Below are positions 40,062-52,838 of a stretch of 64,000 bases of DNA, piece after piece (the first letter of the stretch is position 1; the number at the start of each line of letters is the position of its first letter). The stretch is from NCBI GenBank assembly GCA_034420475.1, contig DAOULH010000042.1:1-64000 (forward strand), written 5' to 3'. The notes under the pieces were generated by a model. It worked only from the letters and a program-made list of their open reading frames with translations. It ran no database searches and was not told the origin of the DNA. A program made the position numbers and the translations under genes. The DNA is from Bin87 sp034420475. Its GTDB lineage: Bacteria > Chloroflexota > Dehalococcoidia > Lucifugimonadales > UBA3495.

Positions 40062-41381
40062 CTACCAGCCGTGGTCGTAGCGGTCCTGGAGGACGTCGAG
40101 GAGGCGGGCGATGGGGATGCGCTGCTGGGTCATGGTGTCGCGGTCGCGGATGGTTACGGCGTGGTCGTCCAGGGTGTCGAAGTCGACGGTGACGCAGTAG
40201 GGGGTGCCGATCTCGTCCTGGCGACGGTAGCGGCGGCCGATGCTCTGGGCATCGTCGAACTGGCAGCGGAAGCGGCGGCGGACCAGGTCGTAAACGCTGC
40301 GGGCGGTGGGAGCCAGGCGGGCGTTGCGGCTCAGGGGCAGGACGGCAACGGTCACCGGAGCCAGGGCCTGATGGAAGTGGAGGACCGTGCGGGTGTCGTT
40401 GCCGTCGGGTTCCTCGTCGTAGCTATCGAGCCAGAACGCGAGGGTGGCGCGGTCGACGCCGCCGGAGGGTTCGATGACGTAGGGCAGGTAACGCTCGTGG
40501 ATTTCGTCGTCGAAGTAGGTGAGGTCCTCGCCGCTGAACTCCTTGTGGCGGCCCAGGTCGAAATCGGTGCGATTGGCGATGCCTTCCAGCTCGCCCCAGC
40601 CCCAGGGGAAGCGGTACTCGATGTCGTAGGTGGCCTTGGCGTAGTGGGCCAGTTCGTCGCCGGCGTGTTCGCGGAGGCGCAGGTTGCCGGGTCGGATGCC
40701 GTAGCCGACGTACCAGTCGAAACGGGACTGCACCCATTGTTGCAGCCATTCGTCGTCGGTGCCGGGCTTGACGAAGAACTCGATCTCCATCTGCTCGAAC
40801 TCTCGGGTGCGGAAGGTGAAGTTTCCGGGGGTGATCTCGTTGCGGAAGGCTTTGCCGATCTGCGCGATGCCGAAGGGCAGCTTCTTGCGGGTGGCGGTTT
40901 GCACGTTCTGGAAGTTGACGAAGATGCCCTGGGCAGTTTCGGGGCGCAGGAACACCTCGTTGCTGGAGTCCTCCACCGGGCCCATGAAGGTGCGGAACAT
41001 GAGGTTGAAACGGCGCGGCTCGGTGAAGTCGCCGCCGCATTCGGGGCACCTGTCGGTTTCGAGCTGGTCCTGGCGGAAGCGCCGGTGACACTGACGACAT
41101 TCGACCAGCGGGTCGCTGAAATTCTCCACGTGGCCGCTGGCCTCCCAGACGCGGGGGTGCATCAGGATGGCGGCGTCCAGCCCGACCACATCATCGCGCT
41201 CGGAAACTACCGAGCGCCACCAGGCCTCCTTGACGTTCCGCTTGAGTTCGACACCGAGGGGGCCATAGTCCCAGGTTGATCCGAGGCCGCCGTACACCTC
41301 GCTGGACTGGAAGACGAAACCCCGTCGCTTGGAAAGGGACAGGACTTTATCCATATCGGCGTAGGGGAGGGTGCGCGGCAT
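40062..41381 (-). CDS. glyS: Glycyl-tRNA synthetase (alpha2 type)
   Basis: The 439-aa class II enzyme is of the homodimeric (archaeal/eukaryotic-like) type. It has the N-terminal RRGFVFQSSEVYGGLGSTWD, zinc-ribbon CRQCH...CPECG, motif 2 KAFRNEITPGNFTFRTREFE and motif 3 GVDRATLAFWL, followed by the anticodon-binding domain from about residue 340 (APVTVAVLPLSRNARL, QSIGRRYRRQDEIGTPYCVT). It charges tRNA-Gly. The last 20 codons are duplicated downstream as a fragment. Stop is TAG. Confidence 0.94.
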   Translation of the reverse strand: MPRTLPYADMDKVLSLSKRRGFVFQSSEVYGGLGSTWDYGPLGVELKRNVKEAWWRSVVSERDDVVGLDAAILMHPRVWEASGHVENFSDPLVECRQCHRRFRQDQLETDRCPECGGDFTEPRRFNLMFRTFMGPVEDSSNEVFLRPETAQGIFVNFQNVQTATRKKLPFGIAQIGKAFRNEITPGNFTFRTREFEQMEIEFFVKPGTDDEWLQQWVQSRFDWYVGYGIRPGNLRLREHAGDELAHYAKATYDIEYRFPWGWGELEGIANRTDFDLGRHKEFSGEDLTYFDDEIHERYLPYVIEPSGGVDRATLAFWLDSYDEEPDGNDTRTVLHFHQALAPVTVAVLPLSRNARLAPTARSVYDLVRRRFRCQFDDAQSIGRRYRRQDEIGTPYCVTVDFDTLDDHAVTIRDRDTMTQQRIPIARLLDVLQDRYDHGW

Positions 41382-41551
41382 TTTGGGACCTCGTTTTGGG
41401 GATTAGAGTGGAATTATGTTATCACTGCCGGGCCTGATTCAGCCGGGACCGTCGGTCGCGATAGCGGTAGATTCCTGCCGGCGCTGGAATTACGGTCCAC
41501 CCGGCGTGACGATCCGCAGCGGCGGCGCTCAGGCGTAGCGACCGAACGGGA

Positions 41552-43708
41552 TCAGGCGGGTGTGAGATCTTCCACCGGGCGCTCGCCGGGCAGTTCGCGG
41601 CGGACGGCGTCGGCCAAGCTCTGGGCCGCCAGGTCGTCGAGCTTGATGTAACGTGCGGACATGGCGTCGGCGATGTTTTTGGCGAGCTCGAGCTTGATGA
41701 AGTCCTGCTCGGTGTCCACCACGACGGCCGGGATTTTGGCGGCGGCAACCGTCTCGCCGAGCTGACGCACCTCATCGGGCAGCGTCAGGACGTTGGAAGA
41801 CTGATCGCCGGTGAGGGTGACGTTGGCACGGCCGTCGGACAGCAGCACCAGCAGGGGCAGGACATCCCGGTCCTTCAGTCGCTCGGTTTCCAGGGTCTCC
41901 ATGGCGAGATAGAGGGCGCGGGCCAGGGGCGTGCGCCCGCCGGTGGGCATTTCCTGGAGGCACCACTGGGCCATTTCCACGCTGCCGGTGGGCGGGAGCA
42001 AGACCTCGGCGCCCGTGCCCCGAAAGGCGATCAACCCCACCCGGTCGCGGCGCTGGTAGGCATCGAGGAGCAGCGACATCACCGCGCCCTTGACGGCGAC
42101 CATGCGACGCTGGGCGCCCATGGAGCCGCTGGCGTCAACGACGAACAGGATCAGGGAGCCGGTGTGGGTCTCGCGGACCTTCTCGCGGACGTCCCAGGGT
42201 TCGATGAGCAGGGCAGCCGCGTCGGCGTCTGACGTTTGGCGCCGGGACTGCTGGTGAGGCGCGGCGGCGCGCAGGGTGGCGTCCAGGGCGAGGTCGGATG
42301 CGTCGCCTTCGGGGACGCGGGCGCCGACGTACCGGCCGGCAGAAGTGCCGCTGACGGTGGTGGCGCGGCGGCCGGCCGATCTCCGGGCACGGCGGTCCGG
42401 GGGTTGAACCTGGAGGTTCTGAACTGCGTACGGATCGCCGATTTCGAACCACTCATCGCCCAGAGCGGAGTCAGCCGGATCCTCGGCCTGTTCTTCGGGA
42501 GGGTCAGGTTCTCTATCGCTATCGGAGTCACCGGGGTCGTCATTGCCGGAATTGTCGTCGGCTGACGGCTCGCGGTCGCGCTGCTGGTTCTGGAAGTCCT
42601 CCAGCATATTGTCCAGCTGCTCGGTGACCAGGTGAGGCTGCTGGAAGGGCTGGCGGCGCTGGCGATGGAGCAGGGCCATCAGGGCGGCCTCGCGGACGTC
42701 TTCAACGTCGACGACGATTCGACCCTCGTAGGCGGCGATGGTGCTGGCAGTCTTGTACATGACGATGTCGCCGCGCAGCCCATCGACCTGGTACTCGGCG
42801 CAGATGTCGGTGATGAGCTCCAGGATTTCGTCGGGGACGACCACGTCGGCGAGCAGTCGTTGGCTGCTCAACAGGCGCTCGCGTTCCGCCTGCTCGGCGT
42901 CGGCCCAGCCGTCCATGAAGTCGAATGGGCTGGACTCGAAGGCCATGCGGCGGCGGACCACCTCGCGGCGTTCGGCGGGCTCGAAAACGCCGTCGACCTC
43001 AACCGCCAGTCCGAAGCGGTCAAGCAGCTGCGGGCGGAGGTCGCCTTCCTCGGGGTTCATGGTGCCGACGAGCATGAACTCGGCGTCGTGGCTGACCGAT
43101 ATGCCCTCGCGTTCCACATAGTTGCGTCCCATGGCGGCGGCGTCCAGCAGCACGTCCACCAGGTGGTCGTTGAGAAGATTCACTTCGTCGATGTACAGGA
43201 TGCCGCGGTGAGCGGAGGCGATGAGCCCGGGCTCGAAGTTCTTTTCGCCGGACTTGATGGCCTGCTCGATGTCCAGGGAACCCACGAGGCGGTCTTCGGT
43301 CGCTCCCACGGGCAGGTCAACGATGCGCACCTGGCGGGCGGACGGATTGCCGGATCGACCCGTCTGCTGGCACCATTGGCACACTTCCTGGGGCGACCCG
43401 GGCTGGCAGCTGTAGGGGCAGCCGGGAACCACGGGAACCTGGGGGAGCAGCGCAGCCAGGGAGCGCACAGCCGTGCTCTTGGCGGTGCCCTTCTTGCCCC
43501 GCACCAGCACGCCGCCGATGCGGGGATTGATAGCGTTGAGCAGCAACGCGCGCTTCATCGGCGTCTGGCCGACGATGGCAGTGAAGGGGAACCTTGGCTC
43601 GCGGCCGGCGGGTTGCGTCACGGGATCACCAAAGGGCTGCGGCTCATCAGCCGGCCGTTGCGCGAGCAGGGCCGCCCGCTTGCGGGTAGGCGTGTACGTC
43701 TCGCTCAC
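41552..43708 (-). CDS. Fused BchI-BchD chelatase ATPase subunit
   Basis: This protein of about 718 aa joins both motor subunits of a metal-tetrapyrrole chelatase. The N-terminal AAA+ part (BchI-like) has FTAIVGQTPMKRALLLNAI, Walker A VRGKKGTAKST, IDEVNLLNDHLVD and GTMNPEEGDLRPQLLDRFGL. An acidic Pro-rich linker (about residues 370-420) follows, then a C-terminal VWA domain with the MIDAS motif VVDASGSMGA (D.S.S) and PTGGRTPLARAL. In this locus it most likely powers CobN for cobalt insertion. No ATG fits: GTG 43708 or TTG 43741 are candidates, both overlapping the cbtA 3' end. Confidence 0.88.
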   Translation of the reverse strand: MSETYTPTRKRAALLAQRPADEPQPFGDPVTQPAGREPRFPFTAIVGQTPMKRALLLNAINPRIGGVLVRGKKGTAKSTAVRSLAALLPQVPVVPGCPYSCQPGSPQEVCQWCQQTGRSGNPSARQVRIVDLPVGATEDRLVGSLDIEQAIKSGEKNFEPGLIASAHRGILYIDEVNLLNDHLVDVLLDAAAMGRNYVEREGISVSHDAEFMLVGTMNPEEGDLRPQLLDRFGLAVEVDGVFEPAERREVVRRRMAFESSPFDFMDGWADAEQAERERLLSSQRLLADVVVPDEILELITDICAEYQVDGLRGDIVMYKTASTIAAYEGRIVVDVEDVREAALMALLHRQRRQPFQQPHLVTEQLDNMLEDFQNQQRDREPSADDNSGNDDPGDSDSDREPDPPEEQAEDPADSALGDEWFEIGDPYAVQNLQVQPPDRRARRSAGRRATTVSGTSAGRYVGARVPEGDASDLALDATLRAAAPHQQSRRQTSDADAAALLIEPWDVREKVRETHTGSLILFVVDASGSMGAQRRMVAVKGAVMSLLLDAYQRRDRVGLIAFRGTGAEVLLPPTGSVEMAQWCLQEMPTGGRTPLARALYLAMETLETERLKDRDVLPLLVLLSDGRANVTLTGDQSSNVLTLPDEVRQLGETVAAAKIPAVVVDTEQDFIKLELAKNIADAMSARYIKLDDLAAQSLADAVRRELPGERPVEDLTPA

Positions 43709-44447
43709 GATAGTAGCGGTAGCCGATGGTAGCGAAGGCAATACCCATCCAGAGGAGCAGGTGCCCGCCGGCGGTGAAGGTGCGGAACATTATGGTCAGT
43801 TCCTGCGGAAGCCAGGCCGGCGCGGCGTCGCGCACGCTGGGCACGGCAAAGGCCAGCAGGAGCGCCACCACTGCGTAGGCCAACCCGATGCCGGCGTAGC
43901 GAAGCCACCGCCCCGAGCCGGCCGAACTGCGGTTGATCAGGCCCACGCCGTACACGACCAGGCACACCGAAATGGTGGACACCGCGATGAAAAGGAACTG
44001 GAAACCCTGGCGCGCCAACAGCGTGCCTTCATCACCGATGCCGGGGGGGTTGAGGGGGAACTTGAGCTGGGTGTACATGGACACGCCCCAGAAACCCAGC
44101 AGGCCGGCCACCGCGGCCCAGGCCCACGGGTTCCAGCCCGGCGTGGCGTTGCGCATCAGGTGGTACAGGCCGGTGAACACGGCGGCGTAGAGGATGCCGA
44201 TGACGGCCAGGCCGACGCTCATTCCGATGCGCTGACCGCCCAGAGAGATCAGGAAGGACAAGGGCAGCGGTTCCTCATCCTCGGCGGCGGCCAACTGCTC
44301 AGCACAGCCGGCGCGATCAATGTCGCAGCCTTCGAGGGCGATGGCCCATTCCATGACGGGCACGTTGAAGATGTTCATGTAGGCGGCGACGATCAGGCCT
44401 ACGATCACGCCCATGACCAGGGCGGTGGGGAGAATGCGCGTCATCAT
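43647..44447 (-). CDS. cbtA: Cobalt transporter subunit CbtA
   Basis: The 266-aa membrane protein has about six hydrophobic segments, beginning LPTALVMGVIVGLIVAAYMN and including VAGLLGFWGVSMYTQLKFPL and LNPPGIGDEGTLLARQGFQF, the CbtA pattern. CbtA/CbtB are B12-riboswitch-linked putative cobalt transporters. The gene lies 206 bases after cbtB, separated by a hairpin, and overlaps the chelatase gene downstream. Start ATG 44447. Confidence 0.87.
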   Translation of the reverse strand: MMTRILPTALVMGVIVGLIVAAYMNIFNVPVMEWAIALEGCDIDRAGCAEQLAAAEDEEPLPLSFLISLGGQRIGMSVGLAVIGILYAAVFTGLYHLMRNATPGWNPWAWAAVAGLLGFWGVSMYTQLKFPLNPPGIGDEGTLLARQGFQFLFIAVSTISVCLVVYGVGLINRSSAGSGRWLRYAGIGLAYAVVALLLAFAVPSVRDAAPAWLPQELTIMFRTFTAGGHLLLWMGIAFATIGYRYYRERDVHAYPQAGGPARATAG

Positions 44448-44616
44448 TAACCTCCGATGACTATCTGACTGAACGGGTCATCTGGCCGAGACGGCCAACC
44501 GTGACAAAACGGAATCCGGTCAGGCAGATCCACAGCGCACTCCTCCAGACGCTCCGCAGAGCGTTCGCGCGGCGAAACTTGCCGATCCGTTCCGGCTTGT
44601 GCCGGAAGATTGAGGC

Positions 44617-44643
44617 GGCCCGGCGTCAAGTCAACGCCGGGCC
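44617..44643 (-). terminator. GC hairpin between cbtB and cbtA
   Basis: Inverted repeat GGCCCGGCGT / ACGCCGGGCC with a 7-nt loop starts 11 bases after the cbtB stop on the minus strand. It lacks a T-run, so it may attenuate or stabilise rather than fully terminate. The rest of the cbtB-cbtA gap holds no gene. Confidence 0.5.
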
Positions 44644-44653
44644 GGCGTAGAGC

Positions 44654-44854
44654 CTAGTGGCACATGAAGGCGACGTGGCGGGCGTGGTGGAAGAACTCGT
44701 GAACGGTGGTCAGGATGCCCGGGGCGCCGATGGAAGCGGCGTGCACTCCGCCGTCAACGTAACCGACGATGTAGAGGGCCATGGCGCCGAGGACGAGCCA
44801 CGGGGCCCATGCGGCGGTATCGGTGGCGGACAGGAAGCGGTTGATCATACCCAT
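44654..44854 (-). CDS. cbtB: Cobalt transporter subunit CbtB
   Basis: The 66-aa protein has one TM segment (WLVLGAMALYIVGYV) and the family's His-rich C-terminus HEFFHHARHVAFMCH, likely metal-binding. GAGGAGTG precedes the ATG at 44854. It belongs with cbtA downstream, and TTGTGC-17-TAAAAT lies about 50 bases upstream, giving it its own promoter within the B12 locus. Confidence 0.9.
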   Translation of the reverse strand: MGMINRFLSATDTAAWAPWLVLGAMALYIVGYVDGGVHAASIGAPGILTTVHEFFHHARHVAFMCH

Positions 44855-44904
44855 GTTTTCACTCCTCTTGCTGGGATGGACCTTTTGAGTCTCATCACGG
44901 GGCC

Positions 44905-44933
44905 ATTTTAGTACTCGGCTTCCGCTAGCACAA
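44905..44933 (-). promoter_or_regulatory. Promoter of cbtB
   Basis: Minus strand: TTGTGC (44933-44928), 17-bp spacer, TAAAAT (44910-44905). The -10 is preceded by TAC rather than TGC. Confidence 0.55.
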
Positions 44934-44968
44934 TACCGGCAGTCGCCTAATATTGGTGAATGCACTGA

Positions 44969-45379
44969 CTAGCGCTCCACGAAGATGAGGTCGTCCTCCT
45001 TGCCGACCCAACGGTCGCGGGATTCCTCGAAAGCCCGGAGCTTATCCGTCTGCAAGTCGGTGCGTTTTTCGTTTTCGTCCAGGTAGGGATTGGGGAAGTA
45101 GCAGCGCACCAGGGTCTCGTCCCATTGGTGGGAGAACCGGACGTAGTAGGACTTGAGGTCGCCGTGGCTGGTGGCCTCCACGAACTGGATGCCGTCGATC
45201 TTCTCCAGCTGAAGGTGGAAGTGCCAGTTGTCGGCCTCAATGGTGGCCCAGCCGTTGTGGACCTCCGGCGTCTTGATGCCGTGGGCGTGGTTTTCGCTGA
45301 CCACGGAACCGCCGCCCACGACCCACATCATCTTGGGGTCGCTGGTCAATTCGTTGAGCAATTCGAGCGTATTTTCCAT
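44969..45379 (-). CDS. Conserved-looking unknown gene in the B12/cobalt locus
   Basis: I do not recognise the 136-aa protein. It has an N-terminal helix MENTLELLNELTSDPKMMWV, then a beta-rich core with HAHGIKTPEVHNGWATIEAD and WHFHLQLEKIDGIQFVEATS and the pattern YYVRFSHQWDETLVRCYFP, and a charged helical C-terminus. Several His residues (HAHG, WHFH, SHQW) could bind metal or a tetrapyrrole. The start at 45379 is favoured by AGGAGG eight bases upstream; an ATG at 45400 overlaps the cobN stop. Position between cobN and cbtB suggests a role in cobalt or corrin handling (inference). Confidence 0.7.
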   Translation of the reverse strand: MENTLELLNELTSDPKMMWVVGGGSVVSENHAHGIKTPEVHNGWATIEADNWHFHLQLEKIDGIQFVEATSHGDLKSYYVRFSHQWDETLVRCYFPNPYLDENEKRTDLQTDKLRAFEESRDRWVGKEDDLIFVER

Positions 45380-45396
45380 CGGCCGCGTCCTCCTGC

Positions 45397-49311
<3,915 letters not shown>

Positions 49312-49314
49312 GGA

Positions 49315-49986
49315 TCAGTCTGGATCCTCCGCCGGACGGGGGAACACCATGATGGAGAGATCGCTGAATTCCTCGGTGATCCGGGCGAGTTGGGCCAGCG
49401 TCCCGTCCCAACGCTGCTCGTCGGGCAGGGTGAGACGCTGGAACACGGTGACAGGGTGATTGGGGTCGGCGCCGTCGGTGATTGCGTTGGCGGCGATGGC
49501 CGGCGGCATGAAGTCGAAGGGACGAGGGAGCAGGATCACGTTGCGCCGGCCCTGGTTCAGCGTCTCGACCAGTTCGCCCAGTTCGGAGCCCCGGTCCCAG
49601 CGCTGGTGCAGGGTCAGGAACAGCGACTCTTCCAGAGAAATGCCGGCGCGGGCGCAGGCGAACTGGATGCTGCTGACGCCGGGCACCAGCTCGACAACCT
49701 CGGCGCGGCGGCGGACCCGGTTCAAGAGCTCTTTGGCAGAGACGTTCAGGTCTCCCCAGACGCAGACCACGCACTGCTTGCCTTGCTGGGCCTGCTCCTG
49801 GGCGTAATCGAGCACGGCCTCCTGGTCGCGGTAGGCCATGGGGCGCACCTCGGCGTCGCCCGTGGAGCCGGCCACAACGTCGAGGACGGTTTTGAAGCCC
49901 ACCACAAGGTCGGCGTGGGCGATAGCCTCACGGCCTTTGAGGGTGAGCATGTCAGGATCGCCGGGGCCTACGCCCACGACGGTCAT
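49315..49986 (-). CDS. cbiE: Precorrin-6Y / cobalt-precorrin C5-methyltransferase CbiE
   Basis: The protein of about 223 aa is a tetrapyrrole methylase: N-terminal MTVVGVGPGDPDMLTLKGRE (AdoMet/GPGDP loop), LVVGFKTVLD, VCVWGDLNVSAKELLNRVRR, ELVPGVSSIQFACARAG, and TVFQRLTLPDEQRWDGTLAQ. The CbiE order (no fused CbiT decarboxylase domain) means a separate CbiT is needed; none lies here. I chose the ATG at 49986 with GGGAATC upstream; ATG 50013 is nine codons earlier. It is the first gene after the B12 riboswitch and its terminator. Confidence 0.85.
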   Translation of the reverse strand: MTVVGVGPGDPDMLTLKGREAIAHADLVVGFKTVLDVVAGSTGDAEVRPMAYRDQEAVLDYAQEQAQQGKQCVVCVWGDLNVSAKELLNRVRRRAEVVELVPGVSSIQFACARAGISLEESLFLTLHQRWDRGSELGELVETLNQGRRNVILLPRPFDFMPPAIAANAITDGADPNHPVTVFQRLTLPDEQRWDGTLAQLARITEEFSDLSIMVFPRPAEDPD

Positions 49987-50024
49987 TTTGATTCCCGAGT
50001 TTGAGGATGTCATTGCATTTTCGG

Positions 50025-50060
50025 CAAGAAAAAACCCTGGGAAGCAGCTCCGCCAGGGTT
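50025..50060 (-). terminator. Riboswitch expression-platform terminator
   Basis: Minus strand: AACCCTGG (50060-50053) pairs with CCAGGGTT (50040-50033) and runs into TTTTTTCTTG. It lies between the cobalamin aptamer and cbiE, as expected for transcriptional control. Confidence 0.85.
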
Positions 50061-50162
50061 CAGAGTTGTCGCTGATGCAAGTTCGCACGGGCCAGATATT
50101 AGCCGTCTCACTTACAGCGCGAACCAGAACGACCCTGTTGAGCGCAGAGCAGAGTTCCGAGG

Positions 50163-50350
50163 CAACACCGGGCAGGTCTCCTGGCTCGCGGCTCTCAACC
50201 GAACCGACGCCTTCCCACAATCCGCGTTGGGCGGATGGCAGTGGCCAATCGTCGGCCGGTTCCCCGCTTACAGTGGCGCAACCGCGGCGGATTCGCACCG
50301 CCTTCCCAATTAAGCCCATGGGTTTGAATAGCGCCCGGTGTCCGGTTTTC
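50163..50350 (-). ncRNA. Cobalamin riboswitch
   Basis: On the minus strand the conserved core is easy to read: GGGAAGGCGGTGCGAATCC, then GCGCCACTGTAAGCGGGG, then GGCCACTGCC and GGGAAGGCG, ending with the B12 box AGCCAGGAGACCTGCC (50186-50171). It is followed by an intrinsic terminator at 50060-50025 and then cbiE, so adenosylcobalamin binding should switch off the cbiE-cobN transcript. A consensus promoter stands just upstream. Confidence 0.95.
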
Positions 50351-50381
50351 GAATGTTAATGCGCGGACGAGCCGCGCAGCC

Positions 50382-50410
50382 AATGTAGCCGGGATGCCTG
50401 GGCTTGTCAA
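50382..50410 (-). promoter_or_regulatory. Sigma-70 promoter of the B12 locus
   Basis: Minus strand: TTGACA (50410-50405), 17-bp spacer, TACATT (50387-50382). Transcription should begin about 50375, just before the riboswitch. Confidence 0.8.
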
Positions 50411-50475
50411 CGGTCGGATCAAGGGGCATGTTACCCTGTCAATGGAATCAACCGCATACCAAGGACGTAATACGA

Positions 50476-52278
50476 ATGCTGATAAAGATAGTCGGCGCCA
50501 TTGCTGCCGTAGTGATCATCGCCGTCATAGTCGTTGGGCTGGCCATGTGGCGCGGACTGATACCCATTCCCGGCCCATTGCTGGCGTTGCTGGCTGGCGA
50601 GAAAGAACCGGAATACTCGGCTCGCTACTACCCCTCGGACACGCTGGCTTACACTTGGGTCACCTTGACGCCCGGCGGGGGCCAGTTCGAGGAAATGCGA
50701 GACATTTGGGAGCGGCTCAATGAATACCCCGCTTTTACCGATCTCATCGACGAATTGCGTGAAGAGTTTGAAGACGATACCGGGATCAACTTTGAGATGG
50801 AGGTAATGCCGTGGATTGGCCCGGAGATTTCGGCAGCCCTGACTGATTTTGACGCTGAGCAAGAAACTCCAACCGCGGTTGCCGCCATTGGCGTCCGCGA
50901 CCAGGATGCCGCCGCCGCTTTCCTCACCAAATGGCGAGACTACATGGCTGAAGAATCCGGCGCCGATTTCGAGGCCGGTTCCCATCGCGGCGTTGACACC
51001 TGGGTTGACGAAGACGCCTCTCAGGCTTACGCGCTGACCGATAACTTGCTGGTGTACGCTACCGACGAAATAACCCTGAAGAACACTTTGGACCGCATAG
51101 AAGACGGCGGCGATTCCCTGGCCAACGAAGCCAATTTCATAGCGGCCCGGGCGGCGTTGCCGGAACGCCGTTTCTCTTCGTTTTACCTGGACTACCAACA
51201 GGGTATTGAGCTGTTGGATGAATTCTTGAGTGGCGAATCCGGCGCGCTGATGCCGGGCATGTTCGGCCCGGCGGCCTTCGCCGAACAAGCGCCGGATTGG
51301 GTGGCCGGCTCCGCCGGGTGGGTGGAGCGCGGGGTGACGATGCAGGTGGTATCGCCCACCGTGCCCACTCTCGGGCTGGAAACCGTGGCGCTGCAAGACC
51401 CGGCCAATCTGCTGCCCGCCGATACCCTGGGCTTCATGGCCGGCGCCTTCGACCCCAACGTTGACCACTGGCGGACGGCGCTGGGGGAGTATGATCTGGC
51501 CGAACTGCTCCCCTATCCCGAATTGATTGACGAAATCAACGACGGCGTGGACGAAATCGCCAGCGGCAACGCGCCGGAACTGAATACCGACGCCACGCTG
51601 GCGGACGCGCTGGACCTGGGGTTTTGGCTGGTCAAAGACCTCACCGACATCGACCTGGAAGCGGATTTCTTCGACCACCTGTCCGGCCAGGCCATTCTGG
51701 CAGTGCGCGACTTTGATTTCGACGCCGTGACGGATGACCCGGCTGCCAATGCCATTGACGCGGTGGCGATGCTCTCTTATCGGGAAGACGGGAAAGCAGG
51801 GTTGGACGACACAATGGGCAAAGTTGCCAACCTGGTGCGAAACGTCGGCCTGGAGACCAGATCAGTTGACGTCGGAGCGGATGATGACGCCACGCTTTTT
51901 GACCTGGGCCTGCTGGGAATGATGATGGGCGGCCAAATCGGTTACCGGCCGGGCTACGTACTCCACGACCAGTACCTCACCATTGGGACTACTGAAAGCG
52001 CGCTGTCCGCCATCGTGGCGCGGCAGAACGGCGCGGGAGACGGTCTGACGTCCGATGCCGAATACCGGCGGGCAACCGCCCACCTGGCGACGGACGGGCA
52101 GTTCCTGGGCTATGTTGACGTGCGGCGCATTTTCGCGCGGCTGGACGCGGACGATCTGGAATTGGAACCGGAAGAATACCGGATATTGCGGGAGGGAATT
52201 GGCGTGGCGGCGTTCAGTTCGACCACCGGGGAAGATTACAGCAGGGGCGAGGCGGTCCTGACCTTGTTCCCGGAATAG
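50476..52278 (+). CDS. DUF3352 domain exported/anchored protein
   Basis: The protein of about 600 aa has an N-terminal TM or uncleaved signal segment (MLIKIVGAIAAVVIIAVIVV), then YYPSDTLAYTWVTLTPGGGQ, the start of the DUF3352 domain, with FFSSFYLDYQQG-like (RRFSSFYLDYQQGIELLDEF) and VAGSAGWVERG elements and a late VLHDQYLTIGTTESALSAIV. It is strongly acidic, suggesting a surface-exposed protein. DUF3352 proteins are common in Chloroflexota and Cyanobacteria; the function is unknown. Start ATG 50476. An aspartyl protease gene follows after a promoter. Confidence 0.8.
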   Translation: MLIKIVGAIAAVVIIAVIVVGLAMWRGLIPIPGPLLALLAGEKEPEYSARYYPSDTLAYTWVTLTPGGGQFEEMRDIWERLNEYPAFTDLIDELREEFEDDTGINFEMEVMPWIGPEISAALTDFDAEQETPTAVAAIGVRDQDAAAAFLTKWRDYMAEESGADFEAGSHRGVDTWVDEDASQAYALTDNLLVYATDEITLKNTLDRIEDGGDSLANEANFIAARAALPERRFSSFYLDYQQGIELLDEFLSGESGALMPGMFGPAAFAEQAPDWVAGSAGWVERGVTMQVVSPTVPTLGLETVALQDPANLLPADTLGFMAGAFDPNVDHWRTALGEYDLAELLPYPELIDEINDGVDEIASGNAPELNTDATLADALDLGFWLVKDLTDIDLEADFFDHLSGQAILAVRDFDFDAVTDDPAANAIDAVAMLSYREDGKAGLDDTMGKVANLVRNVGLETRSVDVGADDDATLFDLGLLGMMMGGQIGYRPGYVLHDQYLTIGTTESALSAIVARQNGAGDGLTSDAEYRRATAHLATDGQFLGYVDVRRIFARLDADDLELEPEEYRILREGIGVAAFSSTTGEDYSRGEAVLTLFPE

Positions 52279-52290
52279 CGATCCGCCCGA

Positions 52291-52299
52291 TGCTATAAT
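52291..52299 (+). promoter_or_regulatory. Extended -10 promoter of aspartyl protease gene
   Basis: TGCTATAAT, a perfect extended -10, lies 39 bases before the ATG at 52339. Confidence 0.65.
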
Positions 52300-52338
52300 C
52301 ACGACACTGGACGGCATATAGCCAAAGTAAGGAGCATT

Positions 52339-52704
52339 ATGGGCGTGACTTACGCCAGGGGCAGCATCACCGGCCAGAATGGAGCGCGCGAGTTCGATTT
52401 CCTGGTGGATACCGGCGCGACCTGGGTGGGCATCCCGCAGGCCGACATCGACGCTCTAGGATTGGATACCGTGCCCAACGCCAGCGCCGCCATGATGATG
52501 GCCGATGGCACCATCAAACCCACTCCCATTTACATTGCGGTTGGGATGCTGGAAGGGACAGGCTTTGTCAACGGCGCGGTGCCGGCGGCAGTCCCGCTAG
52601 TCGGCTACAAGCTGCTGCAGGATTTGGGGTTCAAGGTGGACCTGGTGAACGAGCGCATCGAGCCACGGCCTGAAGGGGAGATCGGACCGCCGTTCCTGCT
52701 GTAA
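52339..52704 (+). CDS. Retropepsin-like (clan AA) aspartyl protease, single gene
   Basis: The 121-aa protein has the active-site motif FDFLVDTGATWVGIP (about residues 21-35), the DG.....P flap-like segment MADGTIKPTPI and the second element LVGYKLLQDLGFKVD (about 88-102). It is a single-domain aspartyl protease that should dimerise, probably cytoplasmic as no signal is seen. It has a good AAGGAGC ribosome site and its own promoter, unlike the coupled pairs at 14 and 16 kb. The last about 9 codons plus downstream bases are repeated at 53695. Confidence 0.82.
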   Translation: MGVTYARGSITGQNGAREFDFLVDTGATWVGIPQADIDALGLDTVPNASAAMMMADGTIKPTPIYIAVGMLEGTGFVNGAVPAAVPLVGYKLLQDLGFKVDLVNERIEPRPEGEIGPPFLL

Positions 52705-52713
52705 CCGAACCGG
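52678..52713. repeat. 36-bp direct repeat, left copy
   Basis: GAGATCGGACCGCCGTTCC and the following 17 bases (protease 3' end plus stop and flank) recur at 53695-53730 with two mismatches. The repeats bracket the gene at 52839-53648. Confidence 0.85.
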
Positions 52714-52838
52714 GTCGCCCGGTTCGATGAAAACTTCCTGTCCGGGTAGCGAGCGACGTTTCCGAGGTTTCGCGATTTTCAAGCCCCGCTGGTGCTAACG
52801 ATCACCGACTCGAATCGAACGGAGTGTGTCAGGGCGCG

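Larger units (their letters stand above)
38942..40125. repeat. 592-bp tandem duplication (birA 5' end - HEPN gene - glyS 3' end)
   Basis: Unit A is 38942-39533 and unit B 39534-40125, with a constant offset of about 592 bases. Each unit has, in plus order, the birA 5' end (A intact, B a fragment reading GCAAAGCATTTGGGCAACG), a HEPN-like gene, and the glyS 3' end (A a fragment at about 39473-39533, B intact). The junction lies at about 39533. Divergence between the two HEPN genes is concentrated in the C-terminal half. Confidence 0.88.

Noticed and set aside
44448..44653. A second riboswitch upstream of cbtA
   Set aside because: The gap has a GC hairpin but lacks the B12 box and the conserved GCCACTG core.
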